From assembly GCA_052034295.1 (NCBI GenBank), contig JBPOIS010000037.1:1-11868 (forward strand): DNA of 11,868 bases. Reading direction: 5' to 3'. Shown piece after piece: positions 5,437-11,868 of this stretch. Source of the stretch: JBPOIS01 sp052034295. GTDB lineage: Bacteria > Pseudomonadota > Gammaproteobacteria > Pseudomonadales > Moraxellaceae. Each line of letters starts with the position of its first letter. Positions within the stretch are counted from its first letter, which is position 1. Below the pieces are notes generated by a model. That model had not been told where the DNA came from. It saw nothing but the letters and a program-made list of their open reading frames with translations, and did not search any database. The position numbers and the translations under genes were made by a program.

Positions 5437-7635
5437 ATGCCTGATGTCCGTCCCCTGCCCCTGCTGGTCACCTGTGCCGATGGCCTGGAGTCCCTGCTGG
5501 CCGAAGAAATCCGCACGCTGGGCGGTGAAGTCACCCAGCAGCAGGCCGGCCGGCTCAGCCTGACCGGCCCGCTGTCACTGGCCTATCGGCTCTGCCTGTG
5601 GTCCCGGCTGGCCTCACGGGTGCTGCTGCCGATCCACCGGGTCGAGCAGCCGTGGCAGGATGAACGCGACATTGCCGAAGAGCTGTATCAGGCAGCGCTG
5701 GCGTTTGACTGGTCGCTGATCTTCAGCCCGGCCAGCACCTTTGCCATCCGTCTGCACACCGAGCGCGGCGTGAAGGTGAACGCACAATTTGCCACCCTGC
5801 GTGCCAAGGATGGGGTGGTGGATGCCTTCATGGATGCCTGTGGCCGCCGCCCCAGCATCGACAGCAAGCACCCGGAAATCACCCTGCACGTGTCGGCGGG
5901 ACTGCGCGAGCATGTGTTCAGCCTGGACCTATCCGGCGATTCCCTGCACCGTCGCGGCTACCGGCAGGCCATGACCGAAGCCCCGCTGAAGGAAAATCTG
6001 GCCGCTGCCCTGCTGATGGCAGCCGGTTGGCCCCATCCAGACTGGCAGACACTGATCGATCCCATGTGTGGCTCGGGCACGCTGCTGATTGAGGCGCTGA
6101 TGATGAGCACCCAGCGGGCACCGGGACTGACCCGGCGCTTTGGCTTCCTGGGCTGGTCCGGCCACGATGCCGCGCTGTGGAAAGCACTGCTGGACGAGGC
6201 CCGTAGCCAGCACGCCGAGGCGCTGAACACCTGCACGCTGCGGGTGTTTGGCTTTGATGCCGACTGGCAGGCGATCCAGGCCACCCGGCAAAACCTGATT
6301 GCCGCCGGTCTGGAGCGGCTGCTGCCGCTGATCCGGCTCGAAGAGCGTACCCTGGCCGACTGGCCGGACTTCGGGCTGGAACACCCGGATCAGGCCCTGC
6401 TGATCACCAACCCGCCCTACGGCGAGCGGCTGGGCGACAAGGCCAGCAACCGTGCCCTGTATCAGGGGCTGGGCCTGCGGCTGCAGCAGCACCTGCCACA
6501 GCAGCACGCGGCGGTGGTGGCGGCACAGATCGAGCAGGCCGACGTGCTGCCGCTGCAGGACCCGCAGACGCTGCGGCTGATGAACGGCAACCTGCCGATC
6601 TATCTGCGTTCAGGCCGGGTGCAGCGTGCCAGTCCCCCGCCCTTTTTGCTGCGTGACTGGACCGCGCAGCCGGTCAGTGTCGAAGGCGCACAGGATTTTG
6701 CCAACCGGCTGTCCAAAAACCTGCAGCAGTGCAAAAAGCTGGCGCTGCGCGAAGGCGTCAGCAACCTGCGTGTCTATGATGCCGACCTGCCTGATTTCAA
6801 TCTGGCGGTGGACCTGTATGGCGACCTGCTGCATGTCCAGGAATACGCCCCGCCGAAGAGCATTGACCCCGAAAAAGCCCAGCAGCGCTTCAAGCTGGCC
6901 CTGCAGGCGGTCCGTGCGGTCACTGGCCTGCCCCGTGAGCAGGTGTTCATCAAGACCCGCGCCCGTCAGACCGGCAATGCCCAGTACGAGAAAAAAAGCG
7001 ACGGCGGCAAGCGTTTTGTGGTGCAGGAAGGGGCAGCACGGCTGTATGTGAACCTCAGCGATTATCTGGACACCGGGCTGTTTCTGGACCACCGGCCCAT
7101 CCGCCAGCGCATTCATCAGGAGGCGCGCGGCAAGCATTTTTTGAACCTGTACGCCTACACCTGCACCGCCAGCGTGCAGGCGGCGCTCGGCGGTGCAGCC
7201 AGCACCACCAGTGTGGACCTGTCCGCCACCTACCTGGAATGGGGCAAAAACAACTTTGCCTTAAATGGCCTGACCGTGGACCATGCCGATGGCCAGCACC
7301 AGTTTTTTGAAAGCGATATTTTTGAGTGGCTGAAAACCGGCAGTGAACAATACGACCTGATCTTTATTGATCCGCCGACGTTTTCCAATTCAAAAAAATT
7401 CTCTGGCACTTTTGATGTGCAGCGTGACCATGTGTCGCTGATCAAGCGGGCCATGAACCGCCTGCACGGTGAAGGTGTGCTGTATTTTTCCAACAATTTC
7501 CGCCGCTTTGAGCTGGATGAGGCGTTGACAGAGTGGTTTGAGTTGCAGGAGATCAGTGCGCAGACCATTGGTTTTGATTTCCGCCGCAATGAGCGCATTC
7601 ACCGGGCGTGGCGGATCACCCACCGGCAACGCTGA
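5437..7635 (+). CDS. rlmL: Bifunctional 23S rRNA methyltransferase RlmKL
   Basis: This 732-residue fusion should make m2G2445 (RlmL half) and m7G2069 (RlmK half) in 23S rRNA. The N-terminal THUMP region spans roughly 45-165. The RlmL methylase has DPMCGSGTLLIEA (208-220) and the catalytic NPPYGERLG (325-333). The RlmK half, from about 420, has QTGNAQYEKK (511-520), the SAM-binding segment NLYAYTCTASV (570-580; Cys replaces the more usual Gly), DPPTFSNSKK (645-654) and SNNFRRF (685-691). Length and order agree with the E. coli enzyme (about 700 residues). The ATG at 5437 has only a weak ribosome site (CCTGAATT), but the N-terminus fits the family. It is a single gene, divergent from the flavin unit. 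The fused form supports assignment to Gammaproteobacteria. Confidence 0.96.
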   Translation: MPDVRPLPLLVTCADGLESLLAEEIRTLGGEVTQQQAGRLSLTGPLSLAYRLCLWSRLASRVLLPIHRVEQPWQDERDIAEELYQAALAFDWSLIFSPASTFAIRLHTERGVKVNAQFATLRAKDGVVDAFMDACGRRPSIDSKHPEITLHVSAGLREHVFSLDLSGDSLHRRGYRQAMTEAPLKENLAAALLMAAGWPHPDWQTLIDPMCGSGTLLIEALMMSTQRAPGLTRRFGFLGWSGHDAALWKALLDEARSQHAEALNTCTLRVFGFDADWQAIQATRQNLIAAGLERLLPLIRLEERTLADWPDFGLEHPDQALLITNPPYGERLGDKASNRALYQGLGLRLQQHLPQQHAAVVAAQIEQADVLPLQDPQTLRLMNGNLPIYLRSGRVQRASPPPFLLRDWTAQPVSVEGAQDFANRLSKNLQQCKKLALREGVSNLRVYDADLPDFNLAVDLYGDLLHVQEYAPPKSIDPEKAQQRFKLALQAVRAVTGLPREQVFIKTRARQTGNAQYEKKSDGGKRFVVQEGAARLYVNLSDYLDTGLFLDHRPIRQRIHQEARGKHFLNLYAYTCTASVQAALGGAASTTSVDLSATYLEWGKNNFALNGLTVDHADGQHQFFESDIFEWLKTGSEQYDLIFIDPPTFSNSKKFSGTFDVQRDHVSLIKRAMNRLHGEGVLYFSNNFRRFELDEALTEWFELQEISAQTIGFDFRRNERIHRAWRITHRQR

Positions 7636-7665
7636 TGGGCAAAGGCGGTACAGGCTTGCGCAGGC

Positions 7666-7699
7666 TGAGCGTAGTCGAAGCCTGAGCATAGTCGAAGCC
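7666..7699 (+). repeat. 17-bp tandem duplication, TGAGCRTAGTCGAAGCC
   Basis: Two adjacent 17-mers (7666-7682 and 7683-7699) differ at one base. The second copy of the large repeat has only one such 17-mer (7943-7959), so the duplication arose in, or was lost from, one copy. Confidence 0.85.
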
Positions 7700-7789
7700 C
7701 GATTGTGCTCAGGATGCTGGGCTGGGCCTTCGGCGACCCCCTTTTGTTACGGCAAAAGGGGGCAAAACCATCTGTCCCCGCAAAACTCG
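7683..7789 (+). repeat. Dispersed hairpin repeat, copy 1
   Basis: This 107-bp block recurs at 7943-8049 without gaps and with about six substitutions. It contains a perfect ten-pair hairpin, CCCCCTTTTG (7737-7746) and CAAAAGGGGG (7753-7762), around a TTACGG loop. No T-run follows on either strand, so it is not an intrinsic terminator. It looks like a REP-like or miniature intergenic element. Confidence 0.85.
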
Positions 7790-7942
7790 TCGGATGCTGC
7801 TTCGCGTTTGGTTGCCAAGCTGGCACGGCGGCTGGTTTTCTTTTCAATACCGGGCTGCCTCGGACAGTTGCGGGGACTTTCCCTGTCGTGGATGATGTTA
7901 AGGATCAGGGGTTCTCAAAAGCAAAAGCGGATTGGTGCGGGC

Positions 7943-8049
7943 TGAGCGCAGTCGAAGCCTGATTTTGCTCAGGATGCTGGGCTGGGCCTTCGGCGACCTC
8001 CTTTTGTTTCGGCAAAAGGGGGCAAAACCATCTGTCCCCGCAAAACTCG
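7943..8049 (+). repeat. Dispersed hairpin repeat, copy 2
   Basis: This is the second copy, exactly 260 bp after copy 1. Its hairpin is CCTCCTTTTG (7997-8006) and CAAAAGGGGG (8013-8022). The C-to-T change at 7999 converts a C-G pair into a G-U pair, so the fold is kept in RNA. The loop is TTTCGG instead of TTACGG. Confidence 0.85.
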
Positions 8050-8201
8050 CGAACAGCTGTGCCCGGTGGGGATGCTGGGCTGAAACGGTCTTTCAGACGG
8101 ATCGACTGTGGTCCTGCTCGAACAATTGCGGGGTTCACGCATTGCGTGAAGAAACGCCAGGGTGCGAAACCTGTCAAAAGCAGGCGCGAACGCGGTCCGT
8201 C

Positions 8202-9380
8202 CTAAACGCGACCGCACTCAAAATAGCTGATGCGCTGGTCATCCAGCTGCGGGGTCGGATCTACCCCATAGCTGTGCAGGGTGTGTATGGCATGGATGCG
8301 CTCGCCCTTGTAGCCTGCCAGTGCCGCACTGCGCGGATCATTTTCGGCCAGGGTAAAACACAGCGCCGACTCCTGCCGCGCCTGGGTCTGGCGAAACGCC
8401 TCACGGACCATCACATCAAACAGCGCCACATCACGGGGATCGCACAGCGGCGAATGCAGCATCAGGTATTTGACCAGATCACCGCGCTTCGGCAGCGGCA
8501 TGCGCTGCGCCAGCCGGGCCCACACATTGTAAAAAGGCCGCGCCAGCCCCATCAGCCGCCCATAATCGACAATACGGGTTTGCTTGAAGCTTTTTTGATT
8601 CCACAGCCCAAACAGGCCAACCAGCGTCCCATCGCGATACACCAGAGTAAAGTCCTCTGGGCTCAGCCCACGCCAATAGGGGTCATGCCGGGTCATGCCG
8701 GTAAAATCATAGGCGGGCATGAAGTTGTAGTGCTGGGCCATCTGCTGCACAAACGCGTTCATCGCCGACAGATCTGCCTCGGTGGCGGTGTGCAGCTGCA
8801 CCGCCTGCGCACACGCCTGGCTGGCGGCAGCGGGAGCGCCGGTCACACCGGTCATGGTCAGGGTCTGCACCAGATCACGCCGGAATGGCGTGGGAAAGTC
8901 CGGCCGCAGCTCATGCATCATGGTGCGGGCACCTTGGTTGTCGGCCAGAATCAGGGTCTGGGCAAACGCCTCCGGCGGCATCACCTGCGCCAGATGTTTG
9001 GCCTTGAGGCGCACCAGTCCCTTGCCGCGAATCCTGGTGTTGACGCGCAAATCGCCCAGATAGCGCAGTGGCTGCACCCGGCCATTGATGTAGCAAGGCC
9101 GCACACCCACATTGTACATGGCCATGATCTGGTCGGGCTGCGCGCGGCTGGCAATCACCCACGGCTGTGGCTCGGTGTACTGGGTCAGACTGGCTTCAAA
9201 ATAACCGGGCTCGCGCGCCATGCCCACCATCACCCCATTGGACGGCATCGGCACCGACACCAGCGCCAGCAGTTGCGCATTGTCGCTGGACTCAGCCACA
9301 CGCAACAGCAAATCCGGCGCCGAATCATCCATGAACACCCCTGCGAGCCGGGGGAACGTGACGCTCTGCAGTTCTGCCAT
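8202..9380 (-). CDS. GNAT-family acyltransferase-like protein
   Basis: This 392-residue protein probably consists of two GNAT-fold domains. The N-terminal domain (about 25-180) shows a GNAT motif A: YLGDLRVN, then RIRGKG (116-121, the RxxGxG acyl-CoA pyrophosphate loop) with the following helix, and LILADNQGARTMMHEL (143-158) as motif B. The C-terminal half (about 190-392) contains YRDGTLVGLFGLWNQKSFKQ (248-267), typical of the beta2-beta4 region of GNATs, and ends in ISYFECGRV. I chose the ATG at 9380 because AGGAG lies six bases upstream; the longer open frame reaches into the GH3 gene and is not needed. It follows the GH3 gene by 76 bp and is probably in its operon. The acyl donor and acceptor are unknown. 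Confidence 0.8.
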   Translation of the reverse strand: MAELQSVTFPRLAGVFMDDSAPDLLLRVAESSDNAQLLALVSVPMPSNGVMVGMAREPGYFEASLTQYTEPQPWVIASRAQPDQIMAMYNVGVRPCYINGRVQPLRYLGDLRVNTRIRGKGLVRLKAKHLAQVMPPEAFAQTLILADNQGARTMMHELRPDFPTPFRRDLVQTLTMTGVTGAPAAASQACAQAVQLHTATEADLSAMNAFVQQMAQHYNFMPAYDFTGMTRHDPYWRGLSPEDFTLVYRDGTLVGLFGLWNQKSFKQTRIVDYGRLMGLARPFYNVWARLAQRMPLPKRGDLVKYLMLHSPLCDPRDVALFDVMVREAFRQTQARQESALCFTLAENDPRSAALAGYKGERIHAIHTLHSYGVDPTPQLDDQRISYFECGRV

Positions 9381-9426
9381 GAAAAGCTCCTGAACAGAAA
9401 AAGGGCCCTGCCAACCCGAAGATCGC

Positions 9427-9447
9427 GGGCCTGCGTCCTGCAGGCCC
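9427..9447 (-). other. Hairpin between the GH3 and GNAT genes
   Basis: A perfect eight-pair stem GGGCCTGC/GCAGGCCC with a five-base loop begins ten bases after the GH3 stop. No T-run follows directly. Further downstream on the minus strand GGGCCCTTTTTC (near 9397-9408) could pair with the hairpin's GGCCC arm, giving an alternative terminator-like fold. It may tune read-through into the GNAT gene or protect the mRNA 3' end. Confidence 0.4.
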
Positions 9448-9456
9448 CAGTCCGGC

Positions 9457-11046
9457 TCAGCCCGGCTGGATGCCAGACAGGGCCTGGGCCTCGATGCGCT
9501 TGAGCGGCTCGGGCTTGATGTTGCCTTCAATCATGCCGTCACGCATCGCCACGGCCTTGTAGGTGCTCCAGCCATCGGCCACGCACCACACCCGGGGCTG
9601 TTCCAGTTGGCCCAGATCACGCGCCAGCTCATAGTGAAAATGCGCCCGCAGCTGCTGATCCAGTGCAGCAGCCTCCGGCGCATCCTGGGGATGGCCTTCA
9701 AACAGGGCCAGATAATACGGCTTGCCCTGCCCGCCGGTGTCCACCGCCAGCAGCGACACTGGCTTGATCGGCCGCTGATGGCTCAGTTGCTGCAGCACCT
9801 GGGTGGCCACACCGGGATCGAGTTTTTCGCCGACCAGATCCACCCCGAAGCGACGGCCCTGAAAGGTAAAGCAGGGCAACGAGCCATAAAACCCGCTCAC
9901 CAGCAGGTGATCATCCATGCAGTAGCGCATCAGGCCATTGCCGCAGCTGAGGATCGGGCTGACATGGTCGCCGGTCTGGAGTTGCCACGACGGCACAATT
10001 TCGCCGGTTTCGAGGTTTTCAAATTCATAAAAATGGCTTTGATAGGCCAATGGATAGCAGCCATTGTAGGGCAGCGTCACCACCCCTTCGGTGGCCCACA
10101 GGCCCTTGCCTTCAAAGCCGGCATGCGGCAGACGGTTCTTCAGCTGCTCCGCCCACGCCACAGCGCCTGCCGTGTCCCACGAGGACACCAGGGCCAGATG
10201 CGGCCACAGGCGCTTGGGGTCAAATCTGGGCTGGCGCAGCACATGGCTGAGCAGGCGGGACCGGTGCGGCGCACGCGGGGCCCGGATCTGCGCCAGCGAC
10301 GCCTGGCGCACGCCCCAGGAACCCTGATCCAGGACCTTGACGATCTCCTCACCCCAGGCCTGCAGATTGTCCATGAGCTGCAGGGCAAAAGTCGGACTCC
10401 ACACCGAAATCATGCTCAACCGATCCTGCGCCACCAGATGGCACAGGGTGGCAAACAGTGCATCGTCTGCCCCGGCAGCAAAGGCCACATCCGAAGGCAC
10501 GGCTTGGGTGTGCTTGGCCAGAATCCGCTTGCTGAAGTCCAGCAACGCGCTGTCGTCGTTGAGATTTTTGCCTTTCAGGACTTCGCGCTGGCTCTCGGGC
10601 AGCCATGACACCGACCAGTAATGCGTGCCCTTCCCCAGATCGGGGTACTGTCGGTACATGCTGCACAGCCAGGGTCCAATCGCGGCATCCAGCTCACCCA
10701 GAAACAGCTTGGTGTAGGGAATGAATTTGATGCTTTCGCTGGAGCCACTGGTGGGCTGAAAACGCACCAGCGGACTGTCAATCAGCGGGTCCTGGCCTGC
10801 GCGCATGGCTTCGACCCGGGGCTTCCAGTCCTTGTAGCGGGTCAGGGGCAGCTGTCTGGCAAAGCTCTCATAGTCCTTTGGACGGGGCTGCCCGGCTGGC
10901 AGGACCAGATGCTTCAGCAACAGATCCAGACGCTGGCGCTGGACCTTTTCGAGCTGATCGCGCTGCTGTTCAAAACGCTGGTCAGCACGGCGGCTGGCCA
11001 GCCTGAGCGCCAGATGGCTGGCGCGGTTTAGGACAGGGGCACCCAT
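9457..11046 (-). CDS. GH3-family adenylating amido synthetase-like enzyme
   Basis: This 529-residue protein belongs to the GH3 family, known from plants as enzymes that adenylate acyl acids (such as jasmonate or indole acetate) and join them to amino acids. Nucleotide-binding motifs are visible: TSGSSESIKFIPYT (99-112, the SSGTT-like loop), GLWATEGV (315-322, the motif II equivalent), RYCMDDHLLVSGF (374-386, the YRxGD region) and GRRFGVDLVGEKLD (397-410, the family hallmark GEKL). The C-terminal part contains GWSTYKAVAMRDGMIEGNIK (492-511). The ATG at 11046 shares its first base with the TGA of the preceding gene (TGATG), so the two are translationally coupled. The start chosen gives ASHLALRLASRR near the N-terminus, as in bacterial members. 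The acid and amine substrates are not known. Confidence 0.88.
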   Translation of the reverse strand: MGAPVLNRASHLALRLASRRADQRFEQQRDQLEKVQRQRLDLLLKHLVLPAGQPRPKDYESFARQLPLTRYKDWKPRVEAMRAGQDPLIDSPLVRFQPTSGSSESIKFIPYTKLFLGELDAAIGPWLCSMYRQYPDLGKGTHYWSVSWLPESQREVLKGKNLNDDSALLDFSKRILAKHTQAVPSDVAFAAGADDALFATLCHLVAQDRLSMISVWSPTFALQLMDNLQAWGEEIVKVLDQGSWGVRQASLAQIRAPRAPHRSRLLSHVLRQPRFDPKRLWPHLALVSSWDTAGAVAWAEQLKNRLPHAGFEGKGLWATEGVVTLPYNGCYPLAYQSHFYEFENLETGEIVPSWQLQTGDHVSPILSCGNGLMRYCMDDHLLVSGFYGSLPCFTFQGRRFGVDLVGEKLDPGVATQVLQQLSHQRPIKPVSLLAVDTGGQGKPYYLALFEGHPQDAPEAAALDQQLRAHFHYELARDLGQLEQPRVWCVADGWSTYKAVAMRDGMIEGNIKPEPLKRIEAQALSGIQPG

Positions 11047-11732
11047 CAGACGGCCTGGGCACGTGCGGCCACCATGGCATCCAGACGGCCACGGCTGGTG
11101 GTTTTGAGGGCAAAATGCTTGGAATAGCGCAGGATGTCGCGCCACTGCAGCTCACCGACACAGGGCAGCTCCGTACCCCGGCGCCACTCGGGATTGCGTG
11201 ACTCAAAGAAACGGATCTTGGCATTTTTTTCCAGCAGCTCTGCGGTGATCGGGGCCACTTCGCCCTTGAGCGGCTGATAATCATCGCCAAAGTCCAGCAC
11301 GCCCTTGCTGCGGTCAAAGTACCCGGCAAAATACTGCTCGCAATAGGCTTCCACGATGGGTTGCAATTCGCGGCACTTGCCCTCGGGGTGCGGCCAGTAG
11401 CTGGCATAGTTGTTGGCCAGCAGCAAATAGGTCTTGAAACCCTTGGAGATCAGCATCCAGTAGATCGGCTCGAACGGATGCTTGAGTTTGAGCTTGAGCA
11501 TGTAGTGAAACATCGCAAACTGCAGGGCGCGGCTGCCCCAGTACTGCTTTTCAATGATGGTGTCGCCGCTGAACACGGCGTGGTGGCTCTTGCCGTCAAT
11601 TTTGATGTCGCAATTGAGCACGGTCGAAAAACCGACAATCTGCTGGGTGTGCGGATGCAGAATCAGGAATGCGCCGGTTTTCTTTTTGAAATCCTGCACA
11701 AACAGCTCATACCGGGTGTTTTCATAATACTT
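11046..11732 (-). pseudogene. GNAT-like acyltransferase, 5' end lost at an IS junction
   Basis: The open frame runs from a TAG at 11733-11735 to the stop at 11046. The first codons read KYYENTRYELFVQDFKKKTG, which looks like the inside of a protein rather than a start, and no ATG is in frame. A GTG at 11699 with GAG upstream could start a 217-residue product. Further on, VFSGDTIIEKQYWGSRALQ and YWMLISKGFKTYLLLANNY resemble GNAT-fold proteins found beside bacterial GH3 genes. Family assignment is tentative. Sequence beyond 11732 changes abruptly to AT-rich DNA with an insertion-sequence transposase start on the other strand, so I infer that an insertion removed the start codon and probably the promoter. 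Some tens of N-terminal residues are likely missing. The gene's stop overlaps the GH3 start, so the break should also affect GH3 expression. Confidence 0.65.
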
Positions 11733-11750
11733 CTACCCCAATCTTGTCTA
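11724..11750 (-). promoter_or_regulatory. Possible hybrid promoter at the IS junction
   Basis: TAGACA (11745-11750, inside the insertion sequence) and TATTAT (11724-11729, inside the interrupted gene) each match the sigma-70 hexamers at five of six positions. The spacing is only 15 bases, which is short. If active, it would start near 11717 and drive the remaining acyltransferase frame and GH3. Confidence 0.2.
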
Positions 11751-11868
11751 ATAAATCAAACTCAAGCTATTGAAATATTGTTGGTTTTGTCGATGATGGC
11801 AAGTTACCACACCAGCCAGACCGCCAAAACCTCATGGATCATACCGCACTTTTCTGCCTCATTGACGA
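11733..11868 (+). mobile_element. Left end of an insertion sequence, probably IS982 family
   Basis: From about 11733 to the window edge the DNA is clearly AT-richer than all other parts. It breaks the reading frame of the adjacent gene and leads into a plus-strand start codon of an IS982-like transposase. The exact boundary is uncertain by several bases because the other terminus and target duplication lie outside the window. Confidence 0.6.
11834..11868 (+). CDS. Transposase N-terminus, IS982-like (cut by window end)
   Basis: The frame reads MDHTALFCLID and then runs off the edge. It matches the typical start of IS982-family DDE transposases, which read like '(L/A)FCxIDDFC'. Only eleven residues are visible, so the family call rests on this motif, the AT-rich context and the position at a gene break. 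No clear ribosome site precedes the ATG. Confidence 0.55.
   Translation, partial: MDHTALFCLID

Larger units (their letters stand above)
7636..8201. other. Non-coding spacer with 260-bp repeat unit
   Basis: No real gene is seen between the stops of rlmKL and the downstream minus-strand gene. Short frames here merely translate the repeat. Besides the 107-bp block listed separately, weaker similarity continues at nearly the same offset: CGGACAGTTGCGGGG (7861) against CGAACAATTGCGGGG (8119), and CTCAAAAGCA (7914) against GTCAAAAGCA (8173). The whole spacer may therefore be two diverged copies of one unit of about 260 bp. A 7-bp dyad TTCACGC/GCGTGAA at 8134-8150 has no T-run. Confidence 0.6.

Noticed and set aside
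4427..5563. Plus-strand open frame of 378 codons across DUF6662 and the start of rlmKL
   Set aside because: It runs through the promoter region and into the wrong frame of rlmKL, and lies opposite a protein with signal peptide and C-terminal Phe.
7737..7762. Strong hairpin after rlmKL as an intrinsic terminator
   Set aside because: No T-run follows on either strand, and the hairpin is an internal part of a repeated element.
7683..8049. CRISPR array
   Set aside because: There are only two copies of a 107-bp block 260 bp apart, without short regular spacers or cas genes.
8087..8101. TTCAGACGG, nine of ten bases of the Neisseria DNA uptake sequence
   Set aside because: It is a single incomplete match in the whole window, with no second copy or inverted pair; it is likely chance.
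7599..8217. Short minus-strand frames giving similar peptides such as DRWFCPLLPKQKE
   Set aside because: They are translations of the two copies of the non-coding hairpin repeat, in frames without ribosome sites.
7932..9503. Long plus-strand open frame (523 codons) opposite the GNAT gene
   Set aside because: It is antisense to a protein with clear GNAT motifs and a good ribosome site, and its translation is His-, Gln- and Arg-rich without family features, as expected for shadows in GC-rich DNA.

Overview
The window looks like a chromosomal segment of a GC-rich gammaproteobacterium. The main pointer is a fused 732-residue RlmKL rRNA methyltransferase, an architecture typical of Gammaproteobacteria. 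A high-GC member of the Moraxellaceae is possible, but this is a guess. Almost all of the DNA is GC-rich; only the last ~140 bases are clearly AT-richer and look foreign.

Layout, left to right. (1) 1-478 holds no recognisable gene. (2) 479-2276, minus strand, is a tight three-gene unit transcribed in the order DUF962/Mpo1-like protein, HSDL2-type short-chain dehydrogenase, thiamine-phosphate synthase (thiE); the first two overlap and the last two are 6 bp apart. (3) 2409-5260, minus strand, is a four-gene unit in the order DUF6662 outer-membrane protein, secreted FMN-binding-domain protein with an ApbE flavinylation motif, ApbE flavin transferase, and a small histidine-containing four-helix membrane protein. 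It starts at a promoter that overlaps a Fur-box-like sequence. (4) 5437-7635, plus strand, is rlmKL, divergent from unit 3. (5) 7636-8201 is non-coding and carries two copies of a hairpin-containing repeat exactly 260 bp apart. (6) 8202-11732, minus strand, is a GNAT-like gene with a lost 5' end, a GH3-family adenylating enzyme and a second GNAT-like protein. (7) The right edge is the beginning of an insertion sequence, probably IS982 family, which has cut off the start of unit 6.

How the genes may work together. Unit 3 reads as a self-contained cell-envelope flavin redox module: the transferase attaches FMN to the secreted carrier, the membrane protein could pass electrons to it, and the outer-membrane protein may provide the exit or substrate side. 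The Fur-like box suggests a link to iron. Unit 6 pairs an acyl-acid amido synthetase-like enzyme with two acyltransferase-fold proteins, which suggests formation or transfer of acyl conjugates of unknown structure. Unit 2 mixes a probable lipid alpha-oxidation protein and a peroxisomal-type SDR with a thiamine biosynthesis enzyme. The least described parts are the flavin module, the GH3/GNAT cluster and the 260-bp repeat.
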